NCBI GenBank assembly: GCA_036654455.1
Contig: JAVVRZ010000009.1
Location: forward strand, 1 to 35,242
Length of the DNA: 35,242 nucleotides
From: Clostridia bacterium
GTDB lineage: Bacteria > Bacillota > Clostridia > Christensenellales > CAG-314
Reading direction: 5' to 3'
In this document: positions 14,750-22,428 of the stretch, in pieces
How positions within the stretch are numbered: position 1 is the stretch's first letter
Layout of the letters: each line of letters begins with the position of its first letter
The notes under the pieces: generated by a model
Told to the model about the DNA's origin: nothing
The model's input: only the letters and a program-made list of their open reading frames with translations
Database searches by the model: none
Translations under genes and position numbers: made by a program

Positions 14750-15841
14750 ATGATGCAATTTCTTACTATCTCGTATGACTCTCTTTCTAGCGTAGCCGCC
14801 TATGTCTTTTTAGGGCTAATTCTATGTATAGTTGTAGTCGCTACTATTATTAAGCTCAAAAGACCCGACAGCTTAAACGCTTTTGGCAAGCTAACAACAG
14901 GTATTGTAATAGGATATACCATAGGGTCGCTTGGACTACTGCTTTACGCAAGTCTTAGCGAATATATCGAACAAGGTTATATAGAAACAGCTACGTTTAT
15001 ACCCGTAATGGTTCTACTTGGCGTAATAGTTTTGCTTGCAATTTGCGCCTTCTTTATATCTATATTTGCTCCGCAACGTTTAAAACTCTTTTCAATTATT
15101 TCTCTTAGCGTAGTTGGGGTTTGCGTTACCGCCTTACTTGTGATTAAATTAATACTTACATATAAAGATAATCCCGTAGTTAGCGTAAGCGGAGAAATAA
15201 TGTTATATGTATTTACGGTTTTAATAATAGCGACAATAATTACGCTTGCCCTTGTCTTTGGTAAACGCATAAAAGGCGGTACAAAATCTATCGTATATGC
15301 AAGCATTTGCATAGCTTTAAGTTTTGCGTTATCTTATCTAAAACTATTTGAAGGACCAAAAGGCGGTTCGGTAACGCTTGCAAGCTTGCTACCGTTAATG
15401 CTGTTTTCGTATATGTTTGGCATAAGAAAAGGCGTAATCGCAGGCGCAATATATGGAATTTTACAATTTATTCAAGGTCCTTGGTTTATTCACCCAGTGC
15501 AATTTTTACTAGACTACCCCATAGCGTTTAGCGCAATCGGTCTAGCCGGACTATTAAAAGAAAGAAATATTTTATCTAATCACCGCATAATTCAATTTAG
15601 CCTAAGCGCAACGTTTGCTGTAATTATACGATATTTTTGCCACGTAATTAGCGGAATATTTGTTTTTGGTTCGGGCGACCCGGAAAACTTTGGCGCAGTA
15701 GCTTGGAGTTTCCTCTACAACAGCTTCGCCTTTGTCGACCTTGCAATTCTGCTTGTTGCGGGAATTGCCGTATTTGCCTCAACTCCGCTTGTCAATATGA
15801 TTTCAAGCGTAAATTTAGAGCAAGAAAGTTTAATTGATTAG
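14750..15841 (+). CDS. thiT: ThiT-type thiamine transporter (ECF S component) with N-terminal membrane extension
   Basis: About 363 residues. The C-terminal half (about 175-360) is recognisable ThiT: 'GGSVTLASLLPLMLFSYMFGIRKG', 'GILQFIQGPWFIHPVQFLLDYPIAF' and 'FVDLAILLVAG'. It binds thiamine and works with the shared ECF EcfAA'T module, which is not in this window. The N-terminal 170 residues add about five membrane helices not present in the usual ~190-residue ThiT; their role is unknown. I choose ATG 14750 because GGAG (14737-14740) is nine bases upstream. The ATG at 14735 directly follows the terminator T-run and has no ribosome binding site. Repressed by TPP via the riboswitch. Confidence 0.9.
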   Translation: MMQFLTISYDSLSSVAAYVFLGLILCIVVVATIIKLKRPDSLNAFGKLTTGIVIGYTIGSLGLLLYASLSEYIEQGYIETATFIPVMVLLGVIVLLAICAFFISIFAPQRLKLFSIISLSVVGVCVTALLVIKLILTYKDNPVVSVSGEIMLYVFTVLIIATIITLALVFGKRIKGGTKSIVYASICIALSFALSYLKLFEGPKGGSVTLASLLPLMLFSYMFGIRKGVIAGAIYGILQFIQGPWFIHPVQFLLDYPIAFSAIGLAGLLKERNILSNHRIIQFSLSATFAVIIRYFCHVISGIFVFGSGDPENFGAVAWSFLYNSFAFVDLAILLVAGIAVFASTPLVNMISSVNLEQESLID

Positions 15842-15961
15842 CCGTAATAAATTGTCAAATATTAAATATTGTTTTGACGCTTTGCAAATAATTACTGTCA
15901 AGACGATTTAATTTGACTATTCTAAAAATATCCCTTTAATCTCCCACACAATCTCCCTAGC

Positions 15962-16010
15962 GACAAATAGACTTGCGAACTATATTTTGCAGGTCTATTT
16001 GTCTTTAAAA
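15962..16010 (+). terminator. Hairpin after thiT
   Basis: 11-bp stem (15962-15972 with 15993-16003), 20-nt loop with possible further pairing, followed by CTTTAAAAAT. Likely terminator for thiT. The rest of 15842-16126 is AT-rich with no gene seen. Confidence 0.6.
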
Positions 16011-16049
16011 ATATATTAAATTAAAAAAAATAATGGCTAAAAATACATA

Positions 16050-16075
16050 AAAAAAGAACCCAATAAAGAGTTCTT
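16050..16075 (-). terminator. Terminator of thiamine pyrophosphokinase
   Basis: 6-bp stem (16070-16075 with 16054-16059). On the minus strand it is followed by a run of T (the A-run on the plus strand just left of 16054). About 50 bp after the stop of the 16127-16723 gene. Confidence 0.65.
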
Positions 16076-16126
16076 CTTGCCTTAAAAAATAAAAAAATAA
16101 ACTATAAAAACAGTCATTTATGAAGT

Positions 16127-16723
16127 TTATTCTTGTTTAGCAAGATAATGAAAAACAAATACGCTACCGCTACTTATAACTATGCTAACTTGGGTTTTAA
16201 CGGCGTAGTTGCTTACGCCACGAGTTGAAAGCTCTTCAAGCGTTAGATTGTCTAGCGGATAGGATAGTCCGCTTACGCTACTTACTACGGCGTTACCGTC
16301 GAAAGAGAATATCGAAACTATATCGTCTAGTTTTGTTTCAAAAGTTAAACTATCTTTGACAAAAAAGACTTCAAGCGTCGAACTTAACAAAATCGCCTTA
16401 GCGTTTAAACTATATGCAAGGGGAAGTAACCCGAGATTGCCTATTGTGTGGTCAATTCTTCCGCCTATGCCTCCGTAAATAGTCAAATCATTATATCCGC
16501 AAGAAATCGCCTGCCGTATTGCAAGTTCGCCGTCGGTTTGGTTTTTACGGCTGTCGAACTTGATTATTTTAACCTCAACTGGAATATTACCGATACTGTC
16601 AAGGTCGCCGATTATACAGTCGCATTTGCCTAAACAATAATTGTATCCCCCGTCTACGCAAATTACATAATCTTGCTTGACCTGACAATCGATGTAATTA
16701 TTTAAAACTATGCTTGCCTTCAT
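16127..16723 (-). CDS. thiN: Thiamine pyrophosphokinase
   Basis: 198 residues, the normal length. Motifs: 'VICVDGGYNYCL', 'DCIIGDLDSIG', 'FDSRKNQTDGELAI' and 'IYGGIGGRIDHTIGNLGLL', which bind ATP/Mg and thiamine. It converts imported thiamine directly to TPP, completing salvage with the convergent thiT gene. GGAG lies 6 bases before ATG. The T-run of the lysS terminator ends about 14 bp before the ATG, leaving no room for a separate promoter, so expression probably relies on read-through from lysS. Confidence 0.93.
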   Translation of the reverse strand: MKASIVLNNYIDCQVKQDYVICVDGGYNYCLGKCDCIIGDLDSIGNIPVEVKIIKFDSRKNQTDGELAIRQAISCGYNDLTIYGGIGGRIDHTIGNLGLLPLAYSLNAKAILLSSTLEVFFVKDSLTFETKLDDIVSIFSFDGNAVVSSVSGLSYPLDNLTLEELSTRGVSNYAVKTQVSIVISSGSVFVFHYLAKQE

Positions 16724-16737
16724 AAGTTACTCCGTAC

Positions 16738-16765
16738 AAAAAAGGGCATATATTACTATGCCCTT
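16738..16765 (-). terminator. Terminator between lysS and thiN
   Basis: 9-bp stem AAGGGCATA/TATGCCCTT (16742-16750 with 16757-16765), 6-nt loop, then six T on the minus strand (16743-16738). Starts 6 bp after the lysS stop. Confidence 0.85.
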
Positions 16766-16770
16766 AGACT

Positions 16771-18249
16771 TTATTTAATAGGTTTCATCGTGGGGAAAAG
16801 TAAGACCTCTCTAATTGAACGGCTATTTGTAAACAGCATAATCATTCTATCAATGCCAATGCCAAGTCCGCCGGTTGGGGCAAGCCCATAAGAAAGCGCC
16901 GTTACATAGTCGTCGTCGGTTGGTTGAGCTTCGTCGTCGCCCTTTGCCTTCTGTTTTGCCTGTTGGTCAAATCTTGCTTGTTGGTCGATAGGGTCGTTAA
17001 GTTCGCTAAACGCATTGCCCATTTCTCTTGCGCAAATAAAGAACTCAAATCTTTCGGTCAAACGAGTGTCAGTAGGTTTTTTCTTAGCTAGCGGAGAAAC
17101 TTCGATAGGATAATCGTAAACTATGGTTGGTTGCACTAAGTGGCTCTCGATTAATTGGTCGAATATCTCGTAGAGGGCGTAACCCCAGTTGCGTTTGCGT
17201 TCTTCTAGCTCGATGCCTAACTTCTTGGCTTCTTCTACGGCTGAAACGTCGTTTAAATTGTTAAAGTCAACATTGCAATATTGCTTAACGGCGTCAATCA
17301 TAGAAATTTTGGTCCATTTGTCAAGGTCTATAATGGTGTCTTCGTATTCTATTTGTCTACTGCCGATTACTTTATCGGCTACAACTGTAAATATGCCTTG
17401 CGCAACGTCCATCATAACGTTGTAATCCGCATAAGCTTGATAAAGTTCAAGCATAGTAAATTCGGGGTTGTGCCTTACGTCCATACCTTCGTTGCGGAAC
17501 ATTCTGCCTATCTCGTACACTCTTTCAAAACCGCCAACAATCAACCTTTTGAGGTATAATTCGGGCGCAATACGCAAAAACATATCAATGTCAAGGGTGT
17601 TGTGGTGCGTTACAAAGGGGCGAGCGTTAGCTCCGCCTGCAAGCGGACTTAGAATTGGCGTTTCGACCTCGACAAAGTCAAGTTCGTCAAGATACTGTCT
17701 AATAGCGCTAATAATCTTGCTACGAGTTATAAAAATCTTCTTAACTTCGGGAGAAGCGATTAAATCGACATAGCGTTGGCGGTATCTTAGCTCGGTGTCT
17801 TTAAGTCCGTGAAATTTCTCGGGCAAAGGAAGTAAGGACTTGCTAAGCAATTCTAGGCTAGTTGCCCTTATAGATATTTCGCCTAAGTGCGTGCGAAAAA
17901 CACTGCCACAAACGCCGATAATATCGCCGATATCGTAAGACTTAAAGTCGTCGTAATTAGGTACGGTATCCATTCTTACGTATAATTGAATTGTTCCTTG
18001 CGCATCAAGAATATGACAAAACGACGCCTTGCCCATAATACGTTTGCTTACAATTCTACCCGCAAGCGACACAGATTGATTTTCAAGTTGCTCAAAATTG
18101 TCTACGACTTGTTGAGAAGAATGAGTCTTGTCAAATTTAACTTTAAGAAATGGGTTCTGCCCGTTGTCAATTAAAGTTTGCAGTTTCTCTCGTCTTACAC
18201 GCAAAATTTCGTTGATATCTTCTTGATTTTCTATTATTTGGTTGTCCAT
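16771..18249 (-). CDS. lysS: Lysyl-tRNA synthetase, class II
   Basis: 492 residues, standard length. N-terminal anticodon-binding OB fold (about 55-150, 'VSLAGRIVSKRIMGKASFCHILD') and a class II core with motif 2 'EIGRMFRNEGMDVRHNPEFTMLE' and motif 3 'GLGIGIDRMIMLFT'. 'HNTLDIDMFLRIAPELYLKRL' is the lysine-site region. AGGAA lies before ATG. It starts 9 bp after greA, forming the common greA-lysS pair. Confidence 0.97.
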   Translation of the reverse strand: MDNQIIENQEDINEILRVRREKLQTLIDNGQNPFLKVKFDKTHSSQQVVDNFEQLENQSVSLAGRIVSKRIMGKASFCHILDAQGTIQLYVRMDTVPNYDDFKSYDIGDIIGVCGSVFRTHLGEISIRATSLELLSKSLLPLPEKFHGLKDTELRYRQRYVDLIASPEVKKIFITRSKIISAIRQYLDELDFVEVETPILSPLAGGANARPFVTHHNTLDIDMFLRIAPELYLKRLIVGGFERVYEIGRMFRNEGMDVRHNPEFTMLELYQAYADYNVMMDVAQGIFTVVADKVIGSRQIEYEDTIIDLDKWTKISMIDAVKQYCNVDFNNLNDVSAVEEAKKLGIELEERKRNWGYALYEIFDQLIESHLVQPTIVYDYPIEVSPLAKKKPTDTRLTERFEFFICAREMGNAFSELNDPIDQQARFDQQAKQKAKGDDEAQPTDDDYVTALSYGLAPTGGLGIGIDRMIMLFTNSRSIREVLLFPTMKPIK

Positions 18250-18258
18250 AGTATTTCC

Positions 18259-18738
18259 TTATTTGGTAATTTCTAATATTTCGTATTCTAATTTCTTGCC
18301 GTTAGGTAATTCGATTACTGCCGTTTGACCTACGCATTTGCCCAGTAAAGCCTTTCCAACCGGACTTTCGTTGCTAATCTTAGGTACTTCGTCAAGCGGT
18401 TTAATCTCGGTGCTGCCTACAATTTGAAAAGTTTTTACTTCTCGGTTTGCATTATTGACAACTTTTATGATAAACCCAATCTTTACTACCGACGTATCGC
18501 CGTCAAACTCCGAAATGATAACGGCTCGTCTTACCTTAGCGTCAAGGTCGATAATCTCACCTTCTACCCTTGCTTGTTCGTCTTTTGCTGCGTCATACTC
18601 GGCATTTTCCGAAATATCGCCAAAGCTTCTTGCTTCGCTTATCTTTTGAGAAATCTCCTGTCTAGCTATTGTTTTGAGATAGGTTAAACGGTCTTCAAGT
18701 TCCTTGTACCCTTTTTTTGTAACATAAAAATCTGCCAT
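18259..18738 (-). CDS. greA: Transcription elongation factor GreA
   Basis: About 159 residues from ATG 18738 (MADFYVTKKGYKELEDRL), chosen because GGAGG lies 5 bases upstream. N-terminal coiled coil (1-75) with the acidic tip 'EARSFGDISENAEYDAAKDEQ', whose Asp/Glu pair enters the polymerase channel, and a C-terminal FKBP-like domain ('EISNESPVGKALLGKCVGQTAVIELPNG'-like). It stimulates transcript cleavage by backtracked RNA polymerase. Confidence 0.97.
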   Translation of the reverse strand: MADFYVTKKGYKELEDRLTYLKTIARQEISQKISEARSFGDISENAEYDAAKDEQARVEGEIIDLDAKVRRAVIISEFDGDTSVVKIGFIIKVVNNANREVKTFQIVGSTEIKPLDEVPKISNESPVGKALLGKCVGQTAVIELPNGKKLEYEILEITK

Positions 18739-18775
18739 ATATTCCTCCAAACTTCAAGAATTGTTATTTTAATAA

Positions 18776-18806
18776 ACAAACACCGCAGTTGAAGAACGGT
18801 GTTTGT
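18776..18806 (-). terminator. Terminator after the DUF362 gene
   Basis: Perfect 10-bp stem ACAAACACCG/CGGTGTTTGT (18776-18785 with 18797-18806), 11-nt loop, followed on the minus strand by TTATTAAAAT. It separates the DUF362 gene from greA. Confidence 0.75.
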
Positions 18807-18860
18807 AATAATTCTACCAAACCGGCTTGAAAAAGTCAAGTGTAATAAATAAATCGTTGT

Positions 18861-20030
18861 TTACTTTTTGCCGTTACTAAACGCTACCATTCTAACTACC
18901 CTATACAGTAAGGGCTTTTTAAGTTTTATAGCGTCTTTTGGACACAATTCTTGACAACAATAACATCTAATACACTTCTTTTGATTAATTTGCGCCTTAT
19001 GCTTTTTGTTAAAACTAAGCGCCTTTGCAGGACAATGCTCAATACATTTGCCACAGCCGACGCATATATTTACGTTAGGCTTGACCCTTGGACAAAGATT
19101 ATTTTTAAGTATTTTTTGTATCCATCTAGGAAGATTTGCAAAATTCTCTCTAACGACCTTTACGGTATCATAATCATTGATAAAGTCTTTTTTTAGCAAA
19201 GAAAAGTCAAAGTCGGTTAAATTTTTATATTCCCTATCAATAATTTTTCGTTCGATAGCCTTATATATTATTGGCATATTAAGAGGTTCTTCAAACATAC
19301 TTATGCCTGCGATATCGGCTAAATAAGCGTTGTCGCTGGCGATTATTTTGCCTATAAATTTAGGTCTACCGTTTGTAGGCCCTTGCCCCTCCATACCTAT
19401 TACTGCGTCAAGAAAGTGTAGAACAATTTTTGAACTTGCAAACCGCTCTAAGTCTATAATTGCGTCGACAAAGTCTTCTAGGTTGGGAAATTTTGAGTGG
19501 ACCTCGACTTTTTCAAGTCCCGGCACAAGCCCAAAAAGGTTTTTTACGCAACCAGTGTAGCCCGTAAAACTATGAGTCTTTAATTTACCAAAATTTATAA
19601 CGACGTCGCTAGACAAAAAAGAATTTGTGATATTGCAATTTGCCAAAGATTTACCGCCTATTTGACAAAAGCCATAGCTAAAATCTTGGTTTAACGTCGC
19701 TTTCGTTTGAGCTACAACTTCTTGCATACCGCATACGCTATAAACCTTGTTCATTGAGGCTTTTGTATACGCTCCGCCCGAACTGTCGCCTATTGTAACC
19801 GTAGCCGAACAATCTCTTATTAGTCTATTTGCCAAAGCTCGAATTAATTCGGGGTGAGTCGTACCGCATTTTTCGGGCGGTAAAGCACGTATCAAATTTG
19901 CCTTAATAAAGACTTTACTTCCTTGCGGAACATATTTTTCCAGTCCGCCTAGTTGGTCGATTAAACTGTTTAAGCTTGACTCAATCTCGTTTTGTTGGTA
20001 GTTCTTAGCGTCAACAACGGCAAGTTTCAT
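18861..20030 (-). CDS. DUF362 protein with C-terminal 2x[4Fe-4S] ferredoxin domain
   Basis: 389 residues. The DUF362 core (about 1-290) contains 'VFIKANLIRALPPEKCGTTHPELI', 'IGDSSGGAYTK', 'FGKLKTHSFTGYTGCVKNLFGLVPG' and 'DAVIGMEGQGPTNGRP', all family hallmarks. The C-terminus has two clusters, 'CVGCGKCIEHCPAKAL' and 'CIRCYCCQELCPKDAI'. Probably a cytoplasmic redox protein of anaerobes; substrate unknown. GGGGGAAA serves as ribosome binding site. Single-gene unit with its own terminator. Confidence 0.92.
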   Translation of the reverse strand: MKLAVVDAKNYQQNEIESSLNSLIDQLGGLEKYVPQGSKVFIKANLIRALPPEKCGTTHPELIRALANRLIRDCSATVTIGDSSGGAYTKASMNKVYSVCGMQEVVAQTKATLNQDFSYGFCQIGGKSLANCNITNSFLSSDVVINFGKLKTHSFTGYTGCVKNLFGLVPGLEKVEVHSKFPNLEDFVDAIIDLERFASSKIVLHFLDAVIGMEGQGPTNGRPKFIGKIIASDNAYLADIAGISMFEEPLNMPIIYKAIERKIIDREYKNLTDFDFSLLKKDFINDYDTVKVVRENFANLPRWIQKILKNNLCPRVKPNVNICVGCGKCIEHCPAKALSFNKKHKAQINQKKCIRCYCCQELCPKDAIKLKKPLLYRVVRMVAFSNGKK

Positions 20031-20177
20031 AATCGTATTTCCCCCTTTATTTGTAGTATTGTAGCATAAATAAATCGAAAGGTAAACAAAATAATACTTG
20101 TAAAAACTCTAACTAAGCGTGTAAATATGTTAAAAATATGTTAGAATAGAGCTAGAACAAAGTTAGGAGAAATAATA

Positions 20178-20435
20178 ATGAATTTATGGGTAAAAGTCAT
20201 TAAAGATGAAAAAATTATTAAAGATACGGTTATTAAAAATAACCTAGCGTTGACAAGACAAAATCTTGAAAAAACTTTACAAGAAGTTTGCCATTTTCTC
20301 GACCAACCAACGCCGATTATGCTTACAAGCCACTTCGACAATATTGATAAATTCAATTTTATCAAATTTCGCCCTGCTGATTTTGCCGAAACGGTCTACT
20401 TCGACCATTTATTTATTGAGTCTTTTAGCAATTAG
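20178..20435 (+). CDS. Small conserved-type hypothetical protein
   Basis: 85 residues: 'MNLWVKVIKDEKIIKDTVI', a helical middle ('LEKTLQEVCHFLDQPTPIML'), and 'HFDNIDKFNFIKFRPADFAETVYFDHLFIE'. It resembles an unnamed short protein I have seen in Clostridia (WxK start, two-strand/helix core, acidic end), without known function. AGGAGA lies before ATG and a TAGAAT -10-like box at about 20140. Divergent from the DUF362 gene and followed by a 15-bp-stem terminator. Confidence 0.75.
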   Translation: MNLWVKVIKDEKIIKDTVIKNNLALTRQNLEKTLQEVCHFLDQPTPIMLTSHFDNIDKFNFIKFRPADFAETVYFDHLFIESFSN

Positions 20436-20491
20436 TTTGTAGCTCTTTGGCATTTTTAGATAAGTTATAATTAAATTATAAATTTTTAACA

Positions 20492-20526
20492 AAAATGAGG
20501 TAAGAATAACTTTCTTACCTCATTTT
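20492..20526. terminator. Bidirectional terminator
   Basis: Perfect 15-bp stem (20492-20506 with 20512-20526), 5-nt loop, with A and T at the stem ends. It stops the small plus-strand gene and, from the other side, the hpf-lipoprotein transcripts. Confidence 0.85.
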
Positions 20527-20571
20527 GTATTAAATTAAAACGATATAATAATTTATTTACAACTAACTTAT

Positions 20572-20674
20572 AATACGACTAATATTTATCTATTCTTCTA
20601 TATAGGGTTGAAGAAGACCTATTGCGCCGTCCTACGATAAACCGCTTCGACGTTATTAGTTGAAATATTGTTGA
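20572..20674 (-). repeat. Duplicated 3' end of hpf (copy A)
   Basis: 103 bp matching 21829-21935 except two substitutions and a 4-bp deletion, by my alignment. Read on the minus strand it encodes the HPF tail 'NNISTNNVEAVYRR', then runs out of frame to TAG because of the 4-bp loss. Together with copy B it flanks the lipoprotein gene. Confidence 0.9.
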
Positions 20675-20802
20675 TTTCTATTGTCATTTCTTTTTCCACC
20701 CTGCGAACAGTCTTAGCCCTTCCCTGACTATTCACAATTTCGATAATCTCATCAATTATTCCATGTAAAATGCATTAAACTGTTATTATCCTTGTAGATG
20801 TT
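20675..20802 (-). pseudogene. Remnant between hpf copy A and the lipoprotein gene
   Basis: On the minus strand an open stretch of about 34 codons without a start ('GIIDEIIEIVNSQGRAKTV') joins in frame to the duplicated hpf tail. It matches neither hpf nor the lipoprotein clearly. It may be the end of another gene captured with the insertion. No expression signal seen. With copy A, this accounts for most of the 20436-20802 gap. Confidence 0.35.
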
Positions 20803-21732
20803 CTAGGGCGTTTTCGTCCATTTTGCATAGAGCCTGACTCTCTCCCTATCGTTTTCCTTTGTTATAATACTATTATACAATTCCTTGAAAAAATTAGAGG
20901 CTTCTTCACCTGTCGGTATATCTGACTCAGAAATATTTGCTGTAATCGATTCTTCCGTCTCGTATTTGGGCATCTTGTCAATATCAAAATTCCAGTCGTT
21001 TATACATTCGGGTTCCTTATACCAGCCTGCAAAGGTGTAGCCTTCTCGTGTTGGCACGTATGTACCTTGGTAATGCCTTTGAACATATTCTCCCGTCTCG
21101 TAGTCAAACCAGAACAAAGGGTTTTCCGTTTCGTAGTTTAAGTAAAACTCTACGTTGGGTTGTTTAAGATAGTTCTCAATTTTACTGCAAAACTCTAATC
21201 TAATCCTAGGATCTAATACTACGTTATTTATGCCGTGTAACCAGAAATAAAATTCGATATACTTGCTGTATGACATGTCGTCGACAACGAGAGTTTTGAA
21301 ATGTGAAAACTCATAGTACAGAATGAACTCGGCAAGCTGAGATTCGAGTGTATCGTTGCGTGTAATAACTACCACAATCGGAGAAGAAGGCTGGATCGAA
21401 TAACACGGTATCGAGGTTATTATACTTGGAATAAATATTTTTTCCAGCTTTTCGCTAACTATATTACTATAGATTGCCCCAGCAAAAAATCCGCTGCCAC
21501 CCATACTTGTTACAGGTAATCCATTAGGTAAATGAGACGGTATTACCAGCGTGGCTTTTTCTTTTCCTTGCTTAGACAGCTTATGTAGATGAGCAGCTGT
21601 ACTATCCTCCTTGTAGCGGAACATAAAGTCGCCAATCGTTTTCATGTCAGGGTTCTTGAAACACCCCGACAGCGCAAAACACGACGTCGCCAACATAAGA
21701 ATTGCCATTATTAATGTAATCGCTCTTTTCAT
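20803..21732 (-). CDS. Lipoprotein with BspA-like and InlB B-repeat elements
   Basis: 309 residues. Signal peptide with lipobox 'FALSGC' (cleavage near 24). Residues about 55-125 resemble BspA-type leucine-rich repeat units ('VIPSHLPNGLPVTSMGGSGFFAG', 'LEKIFIPSIITSIP'). The C-terminus carries a Listeria-Bacteroides (InlB B) repeat: 'YVPTREGYTFAGWYKEPECINDWNFD' and 'RVRLYAKWT', interrupted by an acidic insert of about 40 residues. Probably a surface-exposed adhesion-type lipoprotein. AAGGGGG lies before ATG. It sits between hpf and a duplicate of the hpf 3' end, so it looks like a recent insertion. Confidence 0.85.
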   Translation of the reverse strand: MKRAITLIMAILMLATSCFALSGCFKNPDMKTIGDFMFRYKEDSTAAHLHKLSKQGKEKATLVIPSHLPNGLPVTSMGGSGFFAGAIYSNIVSEKLEKIFIPSIITSIPCYSIQPSSPIVVVITRNDTLESQLAEFILYYEFSHFKTLVVDDMSYSKYIEFYFWLHGINNVVLDPRIRLEFCSKIENYLKQPNVEFYLNYETENPLFWFDYETGEYVQRHYQGTYVPTREGYTFAGWYKEPECINDWNFDIDKMPKYETEESITANISESDIPTGEEASNFFKELYNSIITKENDRERVRLYAKWTKTP

Positions 21733-21828
21733 AATCTACCCCCTTATTATATTTGTGTTTATTATTATATAGAGCCAGTCAATGTTTGGAATTCAATTTA
21801 TAGACACTATACATTGTGTTGTTAATAG

Positions 21829-21935
21829 AATACGACTAATATTTATCTATTCTTCTATATAGGGTTGAAGAAGACCTATTGTGCCGTCTTTTCTACGATA
21901 GACCGCTTCGACGTTATTAGTTGAAATATTGTTGA
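21829..21935 (-). repeat. 3' end of hpf, source copy of the duplication (copy B)
   Basis: This is the last 30 codons of the intact hpf gene plus 18 bp downstream. It is repeated in direct orientation at 20572-20674. Confidence 0.9.
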
Positions 21936-22386
21936 AGATGTAAAAGTCGTGACCGACCATTTCAAGCTCCTCTACCGCCTCTTTAACTTCGATAGAATAA
22001 ATCGGGAATTTCTTAGTCTTGGCTACGACATTCTTGTCTTCGTCTTTGGGCGGAATAGCAAGTTCGTCCATAGCCGTAAGCGGTGGCATCTTGTATTTTT
22101 CGCTAAGTTTATCTCTATGTTTGATTATTTGTCGTTCTAGCTTGGGGATAATCTCGTCGATAATGTAATACATTGTGTCGCCCGAAACTTCGCTACGCAC
22201 CTGCAAACCGTGATAGTTTATAGAAACTTCCATACGGTTATGTTTGCCGTTGTCTTGAACAAGTACTACTTTAACCTGTGTTTCCTTGTTTGGAAAGTAT
22301 TTGTCTAGGCGGTTTAGCTTTGCCGTAACGACCTCTTGAAGCCTGTCTGTAATACGGTAATTCTTGCAAAGTAATTCTACTTTCAT
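21847..22386 (-). CDS. hpf: Ribosome hibernation promoting factor, long form
   Basis: 179 residues. N-terminal HPF/RaiA domain ('MKVELLCKNYRITDRLQEVVTAKLNRLDKYF', with 'VSINYHGLQVRSEVSGDTMYYIIDEI') and the C-terminal dimerisation domain ('YSIEVKEAVEELEMVGHDFYIFNN' to 'VEAVYRRKDGTIGLLQP') that makes 100S ribosomes in Gram-positives. GGGAGG lies about 10 bases before ATG. It starts 42 bp after clpC on the same strand. Its last 87 bp and 18 bp downstream are duplicated. Confidence 0.96.
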   Translation of the reverse strand: MKVELLCKNYRITDRLQEVVTAKLNRLDKYFPNKETQVKVVLVQDNGKHNRMEVSINYHGLQVRSEVSGDTMYYIIDEIIPKLERQIIKHRDKLSEKYKMPPLTAMDELAIPPKDEDKNVVAKTKKFPIYSIEVKEAVEELEMVGHDFYIFNNISTNNVEAVYRRKDGTIGLLQPYIEE

Positions 22387-22428
22387 ATTAATATAACCTC
22401 CCTTTTTTTGTTATAACTTAATTATAGT

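Noticed and set aside
20675..20790. IIDEII in the remnant as homologous to IIDEII in HPF
   Set aside because: The surrounding residues and DNA do not align, so the six-residue match is treated as chance.
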